Source of the DNA: Ursus arctos
Taxonomy: Eukaryota > Chordata > Mammalia > Carnivora > Ursidae
Reading direction: 5' to 3'
Length of the DNA: 64,000 bases
Assembly: GCF_023065955.2 (NCBI RefSeq)
Contig: NW_026622974.1
Location: 28,241,718 to 28,305,717, forward strand
Below the pieces are notes generated by a model, which worked only from the letters and a program-made list of their open reading frames with translations, searched no databases and was not told where the DNA came from. The position numbers and the translations under genes are program-made. This document shows positions 22,010-32,899 of this stretch, piece by piece. Position 1 is the first letter of the stretch. Each line of letters starts with the position of its first letter.

Positions 22010-22480
22010 TTACCCCTTACTGCATAACAAACTTCTCCAAAATTTAGTGGCTTAGAACAACAGACATCTTACCATTTCTCACAAGTTTATGAGTCAGGAA
22101 TTCCAGGAGAGTTTGGCCAGGTGATTCTTCTGCTGTCCATGGTGTATTCAGTTGGCCACTGGCCTGGGGAGATCACAAATAGCCTCCCTTACATGTCTGG
22201 AGCCCAGAATGGGCAGCAGGAAGTCTGCGCTCAGCAGGGCCTCTCTCCATCTGCCTCTCCTTGTAGTCACAGGTCCTTCTCCCTACGTTCTCTCCAGGAG
22301 GTTTATTAGAGGTTACATGTCTGCAAAGGGCTTTAAGAGACCAGGTGGAAGCCTCCTGCTCTCTGAGAAACTAGCCCGGAGCTGGCACAGCCTCACTTCT
22401 GACACACTCTTTGGTCAAAGCAGTTGCAAGACTGTCTGGATTCAAGGGGAGGGAAAACAGATGCCACCTTGCCATGGAAA
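22010..22480 (-). mobile_element. MLT1-type MaLR LTR, antisense
   Basis: Starts with GTTACCCCTTACTGCATAAC-AAACTTC, AAAATTTAGTGGCTTAGAAC, GAGTCAGGAATTCCAGG, and GATTCTTCTGCTG, the antisense order of the MLT1 group. Diverged solo LTR inserted in L2. A 140-codon plus frame across it (22152-22574) is a by-product. Confidence 0.6.
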
Positions 22481-22864
22481 ATTGTCTAAGAATTTAATCC
22501 CCCACAGGCACACTCCAAGATCATTCCTGAGTGCCTTTCATACTTGTTCCTTCCTCCAGGAATTCTACCTCTGAATCTTTCCATGGCCGATTCCTCATAT
22601 CTCCGCGCGGCCATCCCCTCCTCATTGCAAGAAAGCTTTCTGACTGCCTTACCATGCTTCCTCCAACCCTCACTACGTACTCCATCACTGGTTTTATTTT
22701 CTTTTGAAATGACCCTATTTATGATCTTCTGCCTCCCACTGGAATGTCAACTGCGTAAGAGCAGAGACTTTGTCTTTCTTGTCAACACTATGGTTGAAAA
22801 GCCTAGAAATGGTGCTTGACACATAGAATTTTCTCAATAAATATTTTATGAAAGAGTAAATTAA

Positions 22865-24424
22865 TTGTGACTATATACATCATTTATATGTGTAAAAGAA
22901 AAATTTATAATTACCATACAAGCAGCTTTATTATTATCTGCACTTGAGCTTTCTAAGAATAAGGAGTTTATGTATGTAAAGGACTTATTTTTTCCTCTAA
23001 ATGGATTCCCTTTTGATTATGGTTGAAACTGACCTATCAGGTGAGAAGATGATATTTTCACAGTTATGTAACGGTATTTTTTCTCTATTACATTTTTGGA
23101 ATGCATTAATTTGAATGGCAGTCACCTAGAATTGCTTTTTGCGTGGGGGAATAAGGACTTTTGAGGAAATTATACAGATTTTTATTCTCTTCCCAAAAAT
23201 AATGTCATAAATTTCAAGCCAAGTTAAAACTAACACCCATACTTACTAAGTTTTCGAATTTCTTCTAGCTCTGTTAAAGAAAAACTTATTAGTTTCAGTA
23301 AGGAAATTGAGTCTTTCAGTATAAAACGTAGTTCTTAAAAAGCAGTACAAATTACATGAAAGAAATTGGAAAATGGCTTCATGTTTTTTCAACATAAACA
23401 AACATTTGATGATTTCTCAGAAAATAAATTTAGATTTTATAGAACCAAAAATGTTTGGAAAGCATTTTAAGTTGCTTAGCTCAACGAGCATCTGATTTCA
23501 CCTTTCCTTCAGTACATCCAACATTTTCAAGATTTTCTAAACAACCAAGTAATAATTTTGGGAGCAAATTTATAAATAGGAATTTTTTTTTTAAGTTCAA
23601 GACCAAACATTGGTAAACAGAGAGATAAATCAATTTTTTTTTTGTAGCCAAAGTCATGCAAAATATTAACTTTTTGAAAGTTTTTCAAAGAAACAGGTTC
23701 AAGGTTTTTCTTTTCTTTTTCCTTTTTGTGGGTCTTCTAGTGGATTTTTCCTTCCTTTGTTCAATCTTTCCTCCATTATGAGTGCTTATAATATACTGCC
23801 TTACAAGTGGGGCTCTGATTTTGCACATAGTTGAGATACAGTATATATTAATTTAATTGAATATTTATAAAAGTCCCTACAAAAGCTTTAATGTGTTTAC
23901 AGCAAGACTTATCTATATGCTTGTGCAAATATTAGACAATGTAATATGAAAACATGTCTGTTTTTTTACTTATCCCATTTTTTCCATCTTTATCCCTTTA
24001 GATCAGGAAAGGATGAGGAAGTAAAAAAGGTACAAAAGCAGGAAGTATGGGGACACATGTAGAATAAGGGAAGAGAAAAATTAAAGCTAAGTGGAATGAA
24101 ATAAAGTGGGTGACCAGCCTCCATAGTAAAATATCTATGTTAGATTATTCAGTTCCCTCTATAGATTTAGTCTTTCTTATATTCGTGTTTATGGCTTCCT
24201 GTTTTGCAAATGAAGAAACTGAGGTAAGTATTCTTTAAACATCTCTTTGGTGCACTCATGTCATGATTCTTGAGCCGGCTTGTCCTAACTACTGCAGAAT
24301 TTTAAGCCCCTCCACCCCCGGAAAGAGAATGACACTGCAGTCATCATGGACACATCATGTTAACTTGGGTTGATTAATTATTGATAAATGGACAAGCGAG
24401 CTTATGTTGCGTATTTCATTCAGT
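22865..24424. other. Unassigned AT-rich sequence, 1.6 kb
   Basis: No feature recognised except a MIR-like word (TTTTGCAAATGAAGAAACTG) near 24203-24222. Confidence 0.45.
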
Positions 24425-24700
24425 CCTTTAGGAAAAGCAAAATCAGTACAATGGCCTCTGTCTCAAAGAGTCGACAGTCTAATGCGGAAGTAAAGATGAG
24501 GACATAGATGGTAGATAACACAGGATGTAGCTGCAGAGTGACTGGAAAATCAGCCCGTGGATTGATCTGTTTAGTATACAGGTAATTGATAATATTGAGG
24601 AAATAGAGGAAACTGGGAGGGAGAGAAAGCCAATAGGATCCTAGAGAATTTGAGCTGAGACATAAACAGGCATATTACAAACTTTAATAGGATCTCAGAG
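24425..24700 (-). mobile_element. Possible L2 fragment, antisense
   Basis: GGCCTCTGTCTCAAAGAGTC, GACAGTCTAATGCGGAAG, GAATTTGAGCTGAGACATAA follow the antisense L2 order (GAGCTTACATTCTAGTGGGG then GACATTTGAGCTGAGACC). Diverged. Confidence 0.45.
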
Positions 24701-24737
24701 TTGGAGGGGAGCTAAGTCATTTTAACCTTTCCTCTTT

Positions 24738-24920
24738 TTTTTTTTTTTAAGATTTTATTTATTTATTTGAGAGACAGAGAGAGCATGGGCAGGGGGAGGA
24801 GCAGAGGGAGAGGGAGAAGCAGACTCCCGCTGAGCAGGAAGCCCGATGCTCCATCCTAGGACCCTGGGATCATGACCTGAGCCAAAGGCAGACGCTTCGA
24901 CTGAGCCACCCAGGCGCCCC
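24738..24920 (-). mobile_element. Can-SINE, antisense
   Basis: T-run, GAGAGACAGAGAGAGCATGG, CCTAGGACCCTGGGATCATG and CACCCAGGCGCCCC. TSD AACCTTTCCTCTTT (from 24724) against AACCTTTCTTCTTT (from 24921), one mismatch. Confidence 0.94.
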
Positions 24921-24957
24921 AACCTTTCTTCTTTCTGATCTCATAAAACATTCTCAG

Positions 24958-25340
24958 CAAATAGACTGCCATAGACTGGGTACCACAGAATGGGAGGCTT
25001 AAACAACAGAAATTTGTTTTCTTACAATTCTGGAGGTTAGGAGTCTGGAATCAAGATGTTGGCAGTTTTGTTTTGTTTTGTTTTTCAGTTTCTCTCCGCG
25101 GTTTATGGATGGTTGTCTTCCTCCAGTGTCCTCACATGGTTTCCCCATTTGTCCTGTTTGTTTCCTAACCTCCTCTTCGTATAAGGACACCAGTCATATT
25201 GGATTAGGGCCCACCCTAATGACCCCATTTTACTTCTTTGGAGAACTTATCTCCAAATACAGTCCCATTCTGAGGTCCTGGGGATAAGAACTTCAACATA
25301 TTGTTTTTGGGAGGATAAAATTCAGCCCTCAGTGCTAGTC
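24958..25340 (-). mobile_element. MaLR LTR (MLT1/MST group), antisense
   Basis: CTGGGTACCACAGAATGGG-AGGCTTAAAC, CAATTCTGGAGGTTAGGAGT, GTCCTCACATGG, ATAAGGACACCAGTCATATT, GGATTAGGGCCCACCCTAAT and ACTTCAACATATTG match the antisense LTR throughout. Solo LTR, moderately diverged. A TTTTG pentamer run lies inside (25065-25085). Confidence 0.88.
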
Positions 25341-26554
25341 TTAATTTCATTATAGAGAACTTTAACCCTTAGACATGTTTTTTCTAGTTTTTGTTTTTGT
25401 TTTTGTTTTTTTTTAGCCCTAGACCTCCTCTGTGAAACTTCTACTCAATTATTCTGTGTCTACCCCATTTCTGCAATGACCAGATATCTGGGCTGGGCTC
25501 TGTGATAGACATGTCTGTGGGGAGGAATTATTGCCATGAGGAAACAGAATTTCATAGAACTGGGATAAAATTTGTTGAGATAATTGTCTTAGAATTTAGA
25601 TAAAAAATTTAGATCTGATTACCAATTACAAGGTTTTTGCTGTTGTTTGTTTTTTAAAGAACATGTCTAATTCTGTTTCTAGCATGTTAATAAGCCTGCC
25701 TGTCTCCACTGAATCTTCTGTTGCTTTGAGTGATTTTCAGAAGTTCCTTGATGTTTGGAAATTATCTCAGGGTGTGTCTGAAGATGAGTAAGACAAAACA
25801 AAACAAAACACCCCATAGACCTTTCTTATTCCCATGTTTTTTCTTTTTCCAGTTTATGTTAGATGCTTCCAACAGTATACTGAGTCAGCCTGGGTTGGAA
25901 TCATAGGTACATTCACATTAATATATTTAGAATTTGGATCAACCGCTAGCTCTAATTTTGTGAGATAGTTAAATAGTTCAATATTTAATATTCAGCTATT
26001 TTTTTTACTCATTTTACTTTTCTCTTGAGCTCCTCAGTCTACTTTTCCTTTACAATTTGTATTTCTTTACTAACTTACATTGATCTTTAACTTTAGATTA
26101 AACACTAAATCCTCCTTTTCAGTGAGTCAGTGAGACAGATTTGAAACATGACACAAAACATTCCAAAAAAAGATGAACTTGTTAATGTTCATTCAAGTAC
26201 ATACTAGACATAAAATCAGGTAATAAATTCTTTCGGCTTAATGAGAAAAACTATCTGGAGTTTTGGTTTTAAGTAAAGTAAAATTTAGAGAAGAACATCC
26301 CCATAAATGCTTCACTACTTGACCGAGGAAAAGATAGTATGCTTTAAAACATTTCTCATTTTCAGTAGCTGTTGGCAAAATGCTTTTGCAATTAAAAAAG
26401 AAGTAAATGGATTCGTTCTTCCATTTTTGATTTGCTAACAATTTCTTTAATTATTGAAACTAAGAATGGTCGCTTGTAGTGAAATCATAACGCCCAAGTG
26501 AAGAGCACCACTACCGTGGCGCAATATTCTTATATCTTCGGAAAGGAGAAAGAG
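25341..26554. other. Unassigned AT-rich sequence
   Basis: No repeat family or gene seen, only short simple runs (GTTTTT units near 25388-25413; ACAAA units at 25795-25811). Confidence 0.45.
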
Positions 26555-26736
26555 AACTAATACTTTTGAGTACATAATATGATCTATCCCTGAGCTAGGA
26601 AATTTTTAATACACTCATAATATTAAATTTTTGTAACACTATTGTAATCAGTAGGCCATATTTCATTTAAAGAGCTATCAAGTAATTTGCCTAAATCCTA
26701 CATGTAGCAAATGACAAAGCTTCATTTTTAAAATAT

Positions 26737-26771
<35 letters not shown>

Positions 26772-26780
26772 TCTATCAGG

Positions 26781-26811
<31 letters not shown>

Positions 26812-26985
26812 GCAGTGCAAGCAGGGGGAGCAGCAGGCAGAGGGAAAAGCAGACTCCCCTCTGAGCCGGGAGCCCGATGCAGTACTCAATCCCAGGACCA
26901 CAGGATCATGACCTGAGCCGAGGGCCGATGCTTAACCAACTGGGCCACCCAGGGGACCTGAGTTTCATTTTTTGTAATTCTGAAG
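26555..26985 (+). mobile_element. MIR SINE, sense, split by a Can-SINE
   Basis: TTTTGAGTACATAATATGA, CCCTGAGCTAGGAAATTTTT-AATACACTCAT, then AGTAATTTGCCTAAATCCTA-CATGTAGCAAATG resembles sense MIR. After the SINE the text resumes with TTCTGAAGCCAGACCTCTTT. Confidence 0.55.
26731..26959 (-). mobile_element. Can-SINE with expanded (TTTA)n and (GA)n, antisense
   Basis: Tail expanded to about ten TTTA units (26735-26772), followed by a GA run (26783-26811), then GACCTGAGCCGAGGGCCGAT and a degenerate head GCCACCCAGGGGACC. Weak TSD around AGCTTCATTTTTA and AGTTTCATTTTTT. Both simple tracts are likely length-variable. Confidence 0.9.
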
Positions 26986-28814
26986 CCAGACCTCTTTCCA
27001 TAAAACCAGTTACCTCCAATTTACTTTAAAAGTAATAAATCTTTTTATCATTCCAGCGCATGATTATTTAAACTATAATTTGTCAGTAAAGGTAGTGCCC
27101 AAAATTCAATTTCCATAAAAGATGAATGACTAAAATGATTTTAATGCAGATATGATAATATTCTTGAGAGTTATTTCTATAATGTTCAGAAATTAAAGGA
27201 AAATTTAAATGGTTTTGAAAAATGCTGCTTAAAAATGATAATAAATCACAGAGGAAAAAAATTTCCATTTTTATGTAATGACATTCTCGAAACAAATTGC
27301 TTTCTAAACTGAATGCAAATATCTCTCTTAGTGCAGAAAACTAACATACGTCATGCCTGTGACATTTGCTAAATTAAGAATTTAGTGCCAGATGATTTAA
27401 GCCAATGATAGGTTTTTGCAGTAGCCAGTAAGGCTAGTGCATTTCTATAAAAAGTTCCTTGAGTCACAGCTGGATTTCTTCTAAGTGCAGGGCCAGTCAA
27501 GTCTTTGTCTTAGAATTTTTTGTCCTTGAGTTAATTGATATGACGTAACTGAATTCTTAGCCAGGAGCCAAGATTATTTCTAAGACAGAAGAAAGAATCA
27601 TGATCTCTTTCAAACTAATTATAAATCAGGGTTATAACTTTCTTAGTGGACTAAGGATTGGGAGTTTTGAGTTTCCATACTAGGTTTGTAACTCCCATTA
27701 CAAACAAACCTTAAGTACATCTTCTCTGTATCCCATTACTGTCATCCCTAAAATGAGCATATTTCTCTAAGGAATGTTTTCTGATCTTTGAAACAATTGA
27801 ATGTAGAATTTCTGAGGGAGCCATTAGCCATTGATAAGTGCTCAGAGATGAAAAAGAGGGAAAACAGATGAAAAAATATATGGGCAGGGAGAGAAAGGCA
27901 AAGAGAGAGAGCGAAAGAGAGAGAGACAGAGAGAGAGAGGAAACAGGTGACTTTCAAGGGGAATTTATCTGTGGAAATAAAGATCTGTCTATTGAAACAG
28001 GGATTTGCACATTTCACTTAAATGTTATCTTTCCATGAAATTACAGCATTTTGCTATTTTCAGCAGCTACCATGAGAATACTAAATAATTGGATAAGGTG
28101 GATTAAAATTCATGAAAAATATTTAGGGGGACAGGTGGCAGGTGCTCTAGAGGTCAGTTTTAGGAATAATATATCAGATGAATCAATACTCTAGTATTCT
28201 TGAACTCAGCTTCCCAGACAAGTCCAGGACAAGCCTTGTTCTTCTCATTCTTGACTAGGCTGAACCTTGACCATGAAATTTCCCTAAATCCAGTCTCAAT
28301 AACAAGGGTGCAACCAGGGCCTTGCAGGACACTCTGTAAGCACGGAGGCCTGAAGCGCTTGAAGCATCAGAACCAGAAATTACTTGAATCTAATTTTCAG
28401 GTGTACATGAGGCCAATGTAACATGAGCATTACAAGAAATGGAAAAAGTGAGATGTACTGCAGTATTTTGGATGGACTTTAAGCATGTGATGGATGAATG
28501 GAGAAGGGCAGCCAAGGAGCTGTTAAGTGAGGACCAGAGCCAGAGCCAGGATCTTGGCAGCCAACAAGTGAAAACATCAGCAGATTTCGAAAAGATTAAA
28601 CAAATCACAAATCACAATGAAAGGATAACTCTGGAGATAAGGTTTCACCGATAACTGATGACAAACTGGATCCTCAGGTTCTGAATGTCTAACTGAAGAG
28701 TAAGAAAGAGAATATCTGATGTTATTATTATTTGTCTTTGCTGTTGTAATTGTGTAGTTAACAGACACCTGATCATTTCTCTGCTGAGAATCATTCTTCT
28801 TGCCTCCCCTGTCT
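26986..28814. other. Unassigned sequence, 1.8 kb, with a purine tract
   Basis: No gene recognised. About 27840-27945 is strongly purine-rich on the plus strand (GAGAGAGCGAAAGAGAGAGA), with mirror-like symmetry. The small frames over it (Arg/Glu or Leu/Ser repeats) follow from this bias. The frame 28439-28654 has mixed composition but no known family. Confidence 0.45.
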
Positions 28815-29310
28815 ACTGCATTAAAATGAACTTCTTAGCATGCAATGATAAGCCCTCCAAGATCTGGCGGGCTCTCACCGGGCTTCCCAGTTCTTCACCT
28901 AACTACCACCCATCCATTCTCCTGCAACACTGATCTCGTCAGCCCTCACTGGAGAAGCCCTGTTTTGGTCCACTTCAAGACACCTCTTTGCTCAGAGCAT
29001 TTCCTTCATTTCCCGTATCTTCCTCTGTCTCTTCCTGCCTAAATCCATTTTTTTAAAAGATTTTATTTATTTATTTGGCAGAGAGAGACAGCCAGCGAGA
29101 GAGGGGACACAAGCAGGGGGAGTGGGAGAGGAAGAAGCAGGCTCCTAGCGGAGGAGCCTGATGTGGGGCTCGATCCCAGAAGGCCGGGATCACGAAGGCA
29201 GATGCTTAACGACTGTGCCACCCAGGCGCCCCAACTTCCTGCCTAAATCCTAATCACCATTTCAGGCATCTTGAATGATATCTTCCTTGATTCTTCCCCG
29301 AAGAACTGAC
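28815..29310 (+). mobile_element. L2 LINE fragment, sense, split by a Can-SINE
   Basis: CCCTCCAAGATCTGGCGGGC, TGCTCAGAGCATTTCCTTCA, and after the SINE TTTCAGGCATCTTGAATGAT-ATCTTCCTTG follow the sense L2 3' region (CCTACATGATCTGGCCCC, then CTTTGCACTTGCTGTTCC). A later piece (29440-29490) may also belong to it. Confidence 0.55.
29047..29234 (-). mobile_element. Can-SINE, antisense, with internal deletion
   Basis: GCTCCTAGCGGAGGAGCCTG, CTCGATCCCAGAAGGCCGGG, then ATCACGAAGGCAGATGC, missing the usual CCCTGAGCCGAAG segment between ATCACG and AAGGCAGA. Perfect 16-bp TSD CTTCCTGCCTAAATCC at 29031-29046 and 29235-29250. Confidence 0.95.
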
Positions 29311-29794
29311 CTTACCTCCTCGGTTCGAATGTAAAACTGGTTTCTGACGAGAGCCCCTTAGACATGATCGCAGCCTATTTCGCACGGACAGACTTTATGC
29401 AGCTGTCAGTCTCTCCAATGGGCTGGATTTTGCTCAAGGCATGACTTGCCTTGTTTACTTCTCCATCCCCAAAAGCATAATAAGCAGGTCTGTCTGATTT
29501 TCGCTTCAGTTGCTGTGGAAGATTTTCGGTTCAGGAGATGACAGTGTAAACCCGAGGAACCAGAAGGCCTGGTTAGTCCTCGGGCTTTGATGTGTCATGC
29601 TGTAATCGCAGCATGTGGCCAACCGTTAAGCGTGCATGGTGATACTCATGTTTCCAAAATCTTCGACGACAGAATGAGCCATATGCATGTGTGTGTGATT
29701 TAAAACATTTAGCCTGTTCCTTGACATTTTAGAAAATAAAACCGGGTGTTTAAAGTATAAAATGAGCTGAGCAGCATGGATTGGCAGACTGTTA
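29311..29794. other. Unassigned sequence with several CpGs
   Basis: Repeat-free as far as I can see. CpG is more frequent than in the surrounding DNA (ACCTCCTCGGTTCGAATG, GATCGCAGCCTATTTCGCAC, TTTTCGGTTC, CCCGAGG). Nothing further is supported. Confidence 0.4.
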
Positions 29795-29925
29795 CTCTGT
29801 GCTCACTTCTGCCCTGCCTCTGTGAATTTGGGGAAGCTCTTCAGCTCTTTGAGATTCTGTTTCTTTCAGCTGTGGAAAAAAGGTATTACAGCAGAGGTGA
29901 CCTCTAAGCTACAGCTCAGCTCATA
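29795..29925 (-). mobile_element. MIR SINE fragment, antisense
   Basis: CCTGCCTCTGTGAATTTGGG, GAAGCTCTTCAGCTCTTTGA and TTCTGTTTCTTTCAGCTGTG follow antisense MIR. Diverged. Confidence 0.5.
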
Positions 29926-30235
29926 ACTCCTTGATTCGATTATATTCCATATTAATATAAGGAGCAACTTATATATATTCATCCCATTCGTTTGCATATC
30001 ATATACACACACTCATGTCTACCAGGCAGCCTTGACTAGAGGGTTTGGCGAGGAAGAGTAATGGGCTGGCCCTGTGGGGAATGACCACCAGGCCCCACTT
30101 AGTAGTCCTCGGGAGAATAAGGGTCATCCCTCAGCTGTCAAGGCACTGACAGAAGGAGACGTTCAGGATGCCCAAGCTGGGCGAGGGAAAGCGCTCTGGG
30201 CTAGTCCTGAGGGAAGGCTCATTGGCTTTTGCTCT

Positions 30236-30592
30236 AGTCAACTCAGGCCACCATAGCCACATACAATAGACTGAGTGGCTTATACAACAGACATTTGTTT
30301 CCCACAGTCCTGGGGGTCCGGAAATCCGGATTCGGATCCTGGTGAAGACTCCCTTTCTGGTTTGGAGGCAGCCCCTTTCCGTTGTGTCTTCACATAGTGG
30401 GGAGGAAGAGAACACTGATCTCTCTTCCTCTTCTTAGAAGGGACTAATCCCATCACAGGGTCTCACCTGTATGACCTCATCTAAACTTCCTAACCTCCCA
30501 AATGCTCCATTTCCAAATGTCATCACCATGGGGGGTAGGGCTTCAATGTGTGCATTTTGGGGGCACACAAACATTCAGTTCATAACATTCCA
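30236..30592 (-). mobile_element. MLT1-type MaLR LTR, antisense
   Basis: GAGTGGCTTATACAACAGAC, ATTTGTTTCCCACAGTCCTG, GTGTCTTCACATAGTGGGGA, AGAAGGGACTAATCCCATCA and GGGGTAGGGCTTCAATGTGT in antisense LTR order, ending GTTCATAACA. Solo LTR. Confidence 0.8.
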
Positions 30593-32899
30593 TGATCACT
30601 CCCTTGGGATGAGTCTGAGTCCCAGGGCCAGGGGACTGTCATTAAGACAAACATCGTCAGGTCGCTGAGGAAGCCTCCCTCGAGGATGGGAGCCACCGAG
30701 GAACGGCTGCATCTGTCGCATAGATGGCAGTAAGGCTGGCCGCAGCAGGCAGTCTCCAGGGGGCTAGCACCCCGTAATGTTGAGAGGCGTTGCTCTAAGT
30801 CAGCGGCCAGGGAGTCACCAGGCCAGGTCGGAATGTGGAGGCGGACTGTAGACTGAGACTTCCCATTCCCTTTCTTCACGTTGAGCCTGTGACTCAGCAA
30901 GAAAGAGGCTCAACTCTCCGACAAGTGTGTAGTACCAGTGAGCAAAGCAAAAGGAAAATGAAACATTTTGGATTAATTTTTTAATCGATTTATTTGATTT
31001 TTCTCCCACTCAATTATTTATCTGTTCTGGTAGCATATAGGGGCAATTAGTGATAAAACATCATAGGGATGATCTTAAGGTTGTTTCCATCTCTAATTTT
31101 CTCTGTCTTTTAAAGACAGAGAGAACTCAATAGAAAAGAAGAGGAGCAAAAAGGGAACAGGATGGCTACCGGAGGCATCATTAAATTTACTCCAGCTGTG
31201 AAACTCTGTCTACACCAGGGGGGCAGAGTCATGAGGGAGGTGAGGGAAAGTCAGACTGTGCAGAAGAGAGGAGCCTTGAAGACACTACTCTAATGCCTGA
31301 TAGGTCTTTACTTCTGTGCTCAATGAACTGCACTTATTTGGAGCGTGAGGCCCAAAAGACTGTTTCTTTTTAAGAATGCTCTGATTTATGTGTTTGAAAC
31401 ATGAAAAGACCCCACTTTGGAGGAAACGAGCCTGAATAATACGCTATGCCTATCGTGTGCCTGCTTCTAAAACTCAAGAAAATAAACAACCTTCAAGGAG
31501 ATCAAAGACTCAAGAAAAACTCACTTTCCCTCCTAACAATGCAGTGTCACTGTATTTTTACTCTCGGTCCTGTGTTCTTGATTCATGATTTACCATTTGT
31601 GAAAGACTTCAGATGTCCTGCCTGGACACCCAGAAGTTGTTTCCGTTTTCTATAGTCAGCATGGGAAATGTTATTTAAAGCCCACAATTTGCTTTTAAAT
31701 ATTACCAGTGGTTTCAGTGCTACAGAAGTCAAGTTTCAGACCAACGTTTTGGACTTCCAGGCCTGGAAACCTTTTAGCAAGTTCTGTTTCTGTTTCCATC
31801 CCCCGAAAAAGTTGTCTCTGCAGACCGAGGTTTGGCATCTGTAGCCCTCCTTCACATATTATATATTACTTATGGAACTCTGAGAGATCCAAAATGCCTC
31901 GTTGATGGAAAACATGGATGGATGAGAATCCCTGGGTATCTGCATTTAAATGTTTAATCTCTCCGCATTCATGAAGTTAACACTTAGAAATTAAAACTTG
32001 AAGTCAGACATTCGAAAGAGGTTAAGAACACAGTGCATTTAAATGGCTAGTGAATTCATTATGGAATCAGAACCATTCTTGAAACCTGCGCTATGGTGGA
32101 TTTTAGAGTCTGTTTTCTTAATGATCAGATATTTCCCCTCAATTTATTATTGCTATCTTGGCTGTCTAGTGATAAAATACTGGATACAAAGCTCCCGGAG
32201 TCCAGACTTAATGCACGCCAGTGTGGGATAGATCCCACTCACTATATCTCATTGCATGGTTTGGGGACCTGAGGCCCTGAAAAGGTCGATCGTGTCTATC
32301 ACTGAAAATGGAAATTGTATTATAAATTATTTCAAAAGCTGTATTCAATTTTTTCAGTAAAAAGCATATTCTATTTCCATTTTCAGAGTTTAAGTTCTGT
32401 GATTTGAAATTTTATCATCTTTGAATTTACTTGAGAAGAGAATTCAAAATTACTACGAGTCTTAATTAAGGGAAAAGAAAACGATGTACAGGTAAGTACT
32501 TCTGTGTCTTTCTGTTTCCTTCTTCTCTAGTAAAATCCTTACTCAAGGGCATATTAAATATTTCTACTTAACAGGAATAGAATCTCTCTCTCCCTGCCTG
32601 ATTTAGTATTGTGATTACCTACATTGTTACAATAAGATTCAGCACGGATAGTAAAATTACTGTAGAAGAAACTCCATTTTAAATTTAAATTTTTGTGAAT
32701 AGGTATAAAATAATGCATATTTATGACAGAATGTACATGGTATTTTGTGAAAATTGGAAACTCCCTGTATCTATATTTCATGCCTTTTTTAAGTTCTATT
32801 ATCTTATTTTCCTTTTTTTCAATTACACTAAGTTTGTACATGTTAAACTTATTTTGTTCAAAATCTGCGTTCTCCAGTGTTTTATGTATTAACTGCTTT
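30593..32899. other. Unassigned sequence, 2.3 kb
   Basis: No repeat or gene recognised. About 30660-30850 has raised CpG (11 or so in 190 bp, for example CCTCGAGG, CACCGAGGAACGGC, GTCAGCGGCC). The segment from 31.0 to 32.9 kb is AT-rich and plain. Confidence 0.45.

Larger units (their letters stand above)
19835..22860 (+). mobile_element. Degraded L2 LINE with nested insertions, sense
   Basis: Pyrimidine-rich sequence with features of L2. The segment at 21170-21385 resembles the L2 RT region (TTGATTATTCAGCAATGTTTG, then CTCTTGGGTTCCTC and TTCTGAGCCCTCTTCC). The segment 21775-22005 has the order TTTTTAAAGACATATGTCAG, AATGTCCGGCCCCATTCC. The 3' end at 22720-22860 reads CAGAGACTTTGTCTTTCTTG, GCTTGACACATAGAATTT, TCTCAATAAATATTTTATGA, close to the L2 terminus. 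It is split by a Can-SINE (20564-20789), MER5A-like element (21388-21588), MIR (21592-21768) and MLT1 (22010-22480). The 3' end is secure; the part before 21 kb is less so. Confidence 0.55.

Noticed and set aside
22152..22574. 140-codon plus frame
   Set aside because: It crosses the boundary from an MLT1 LTR into L2 sequence, so it is repeat-derived.
26735..26811. CRISPR-like or satellite repeat
   Set aside because: It is simple (TTTA)n and (GA)n expansion inside a SINE, with no spacers.
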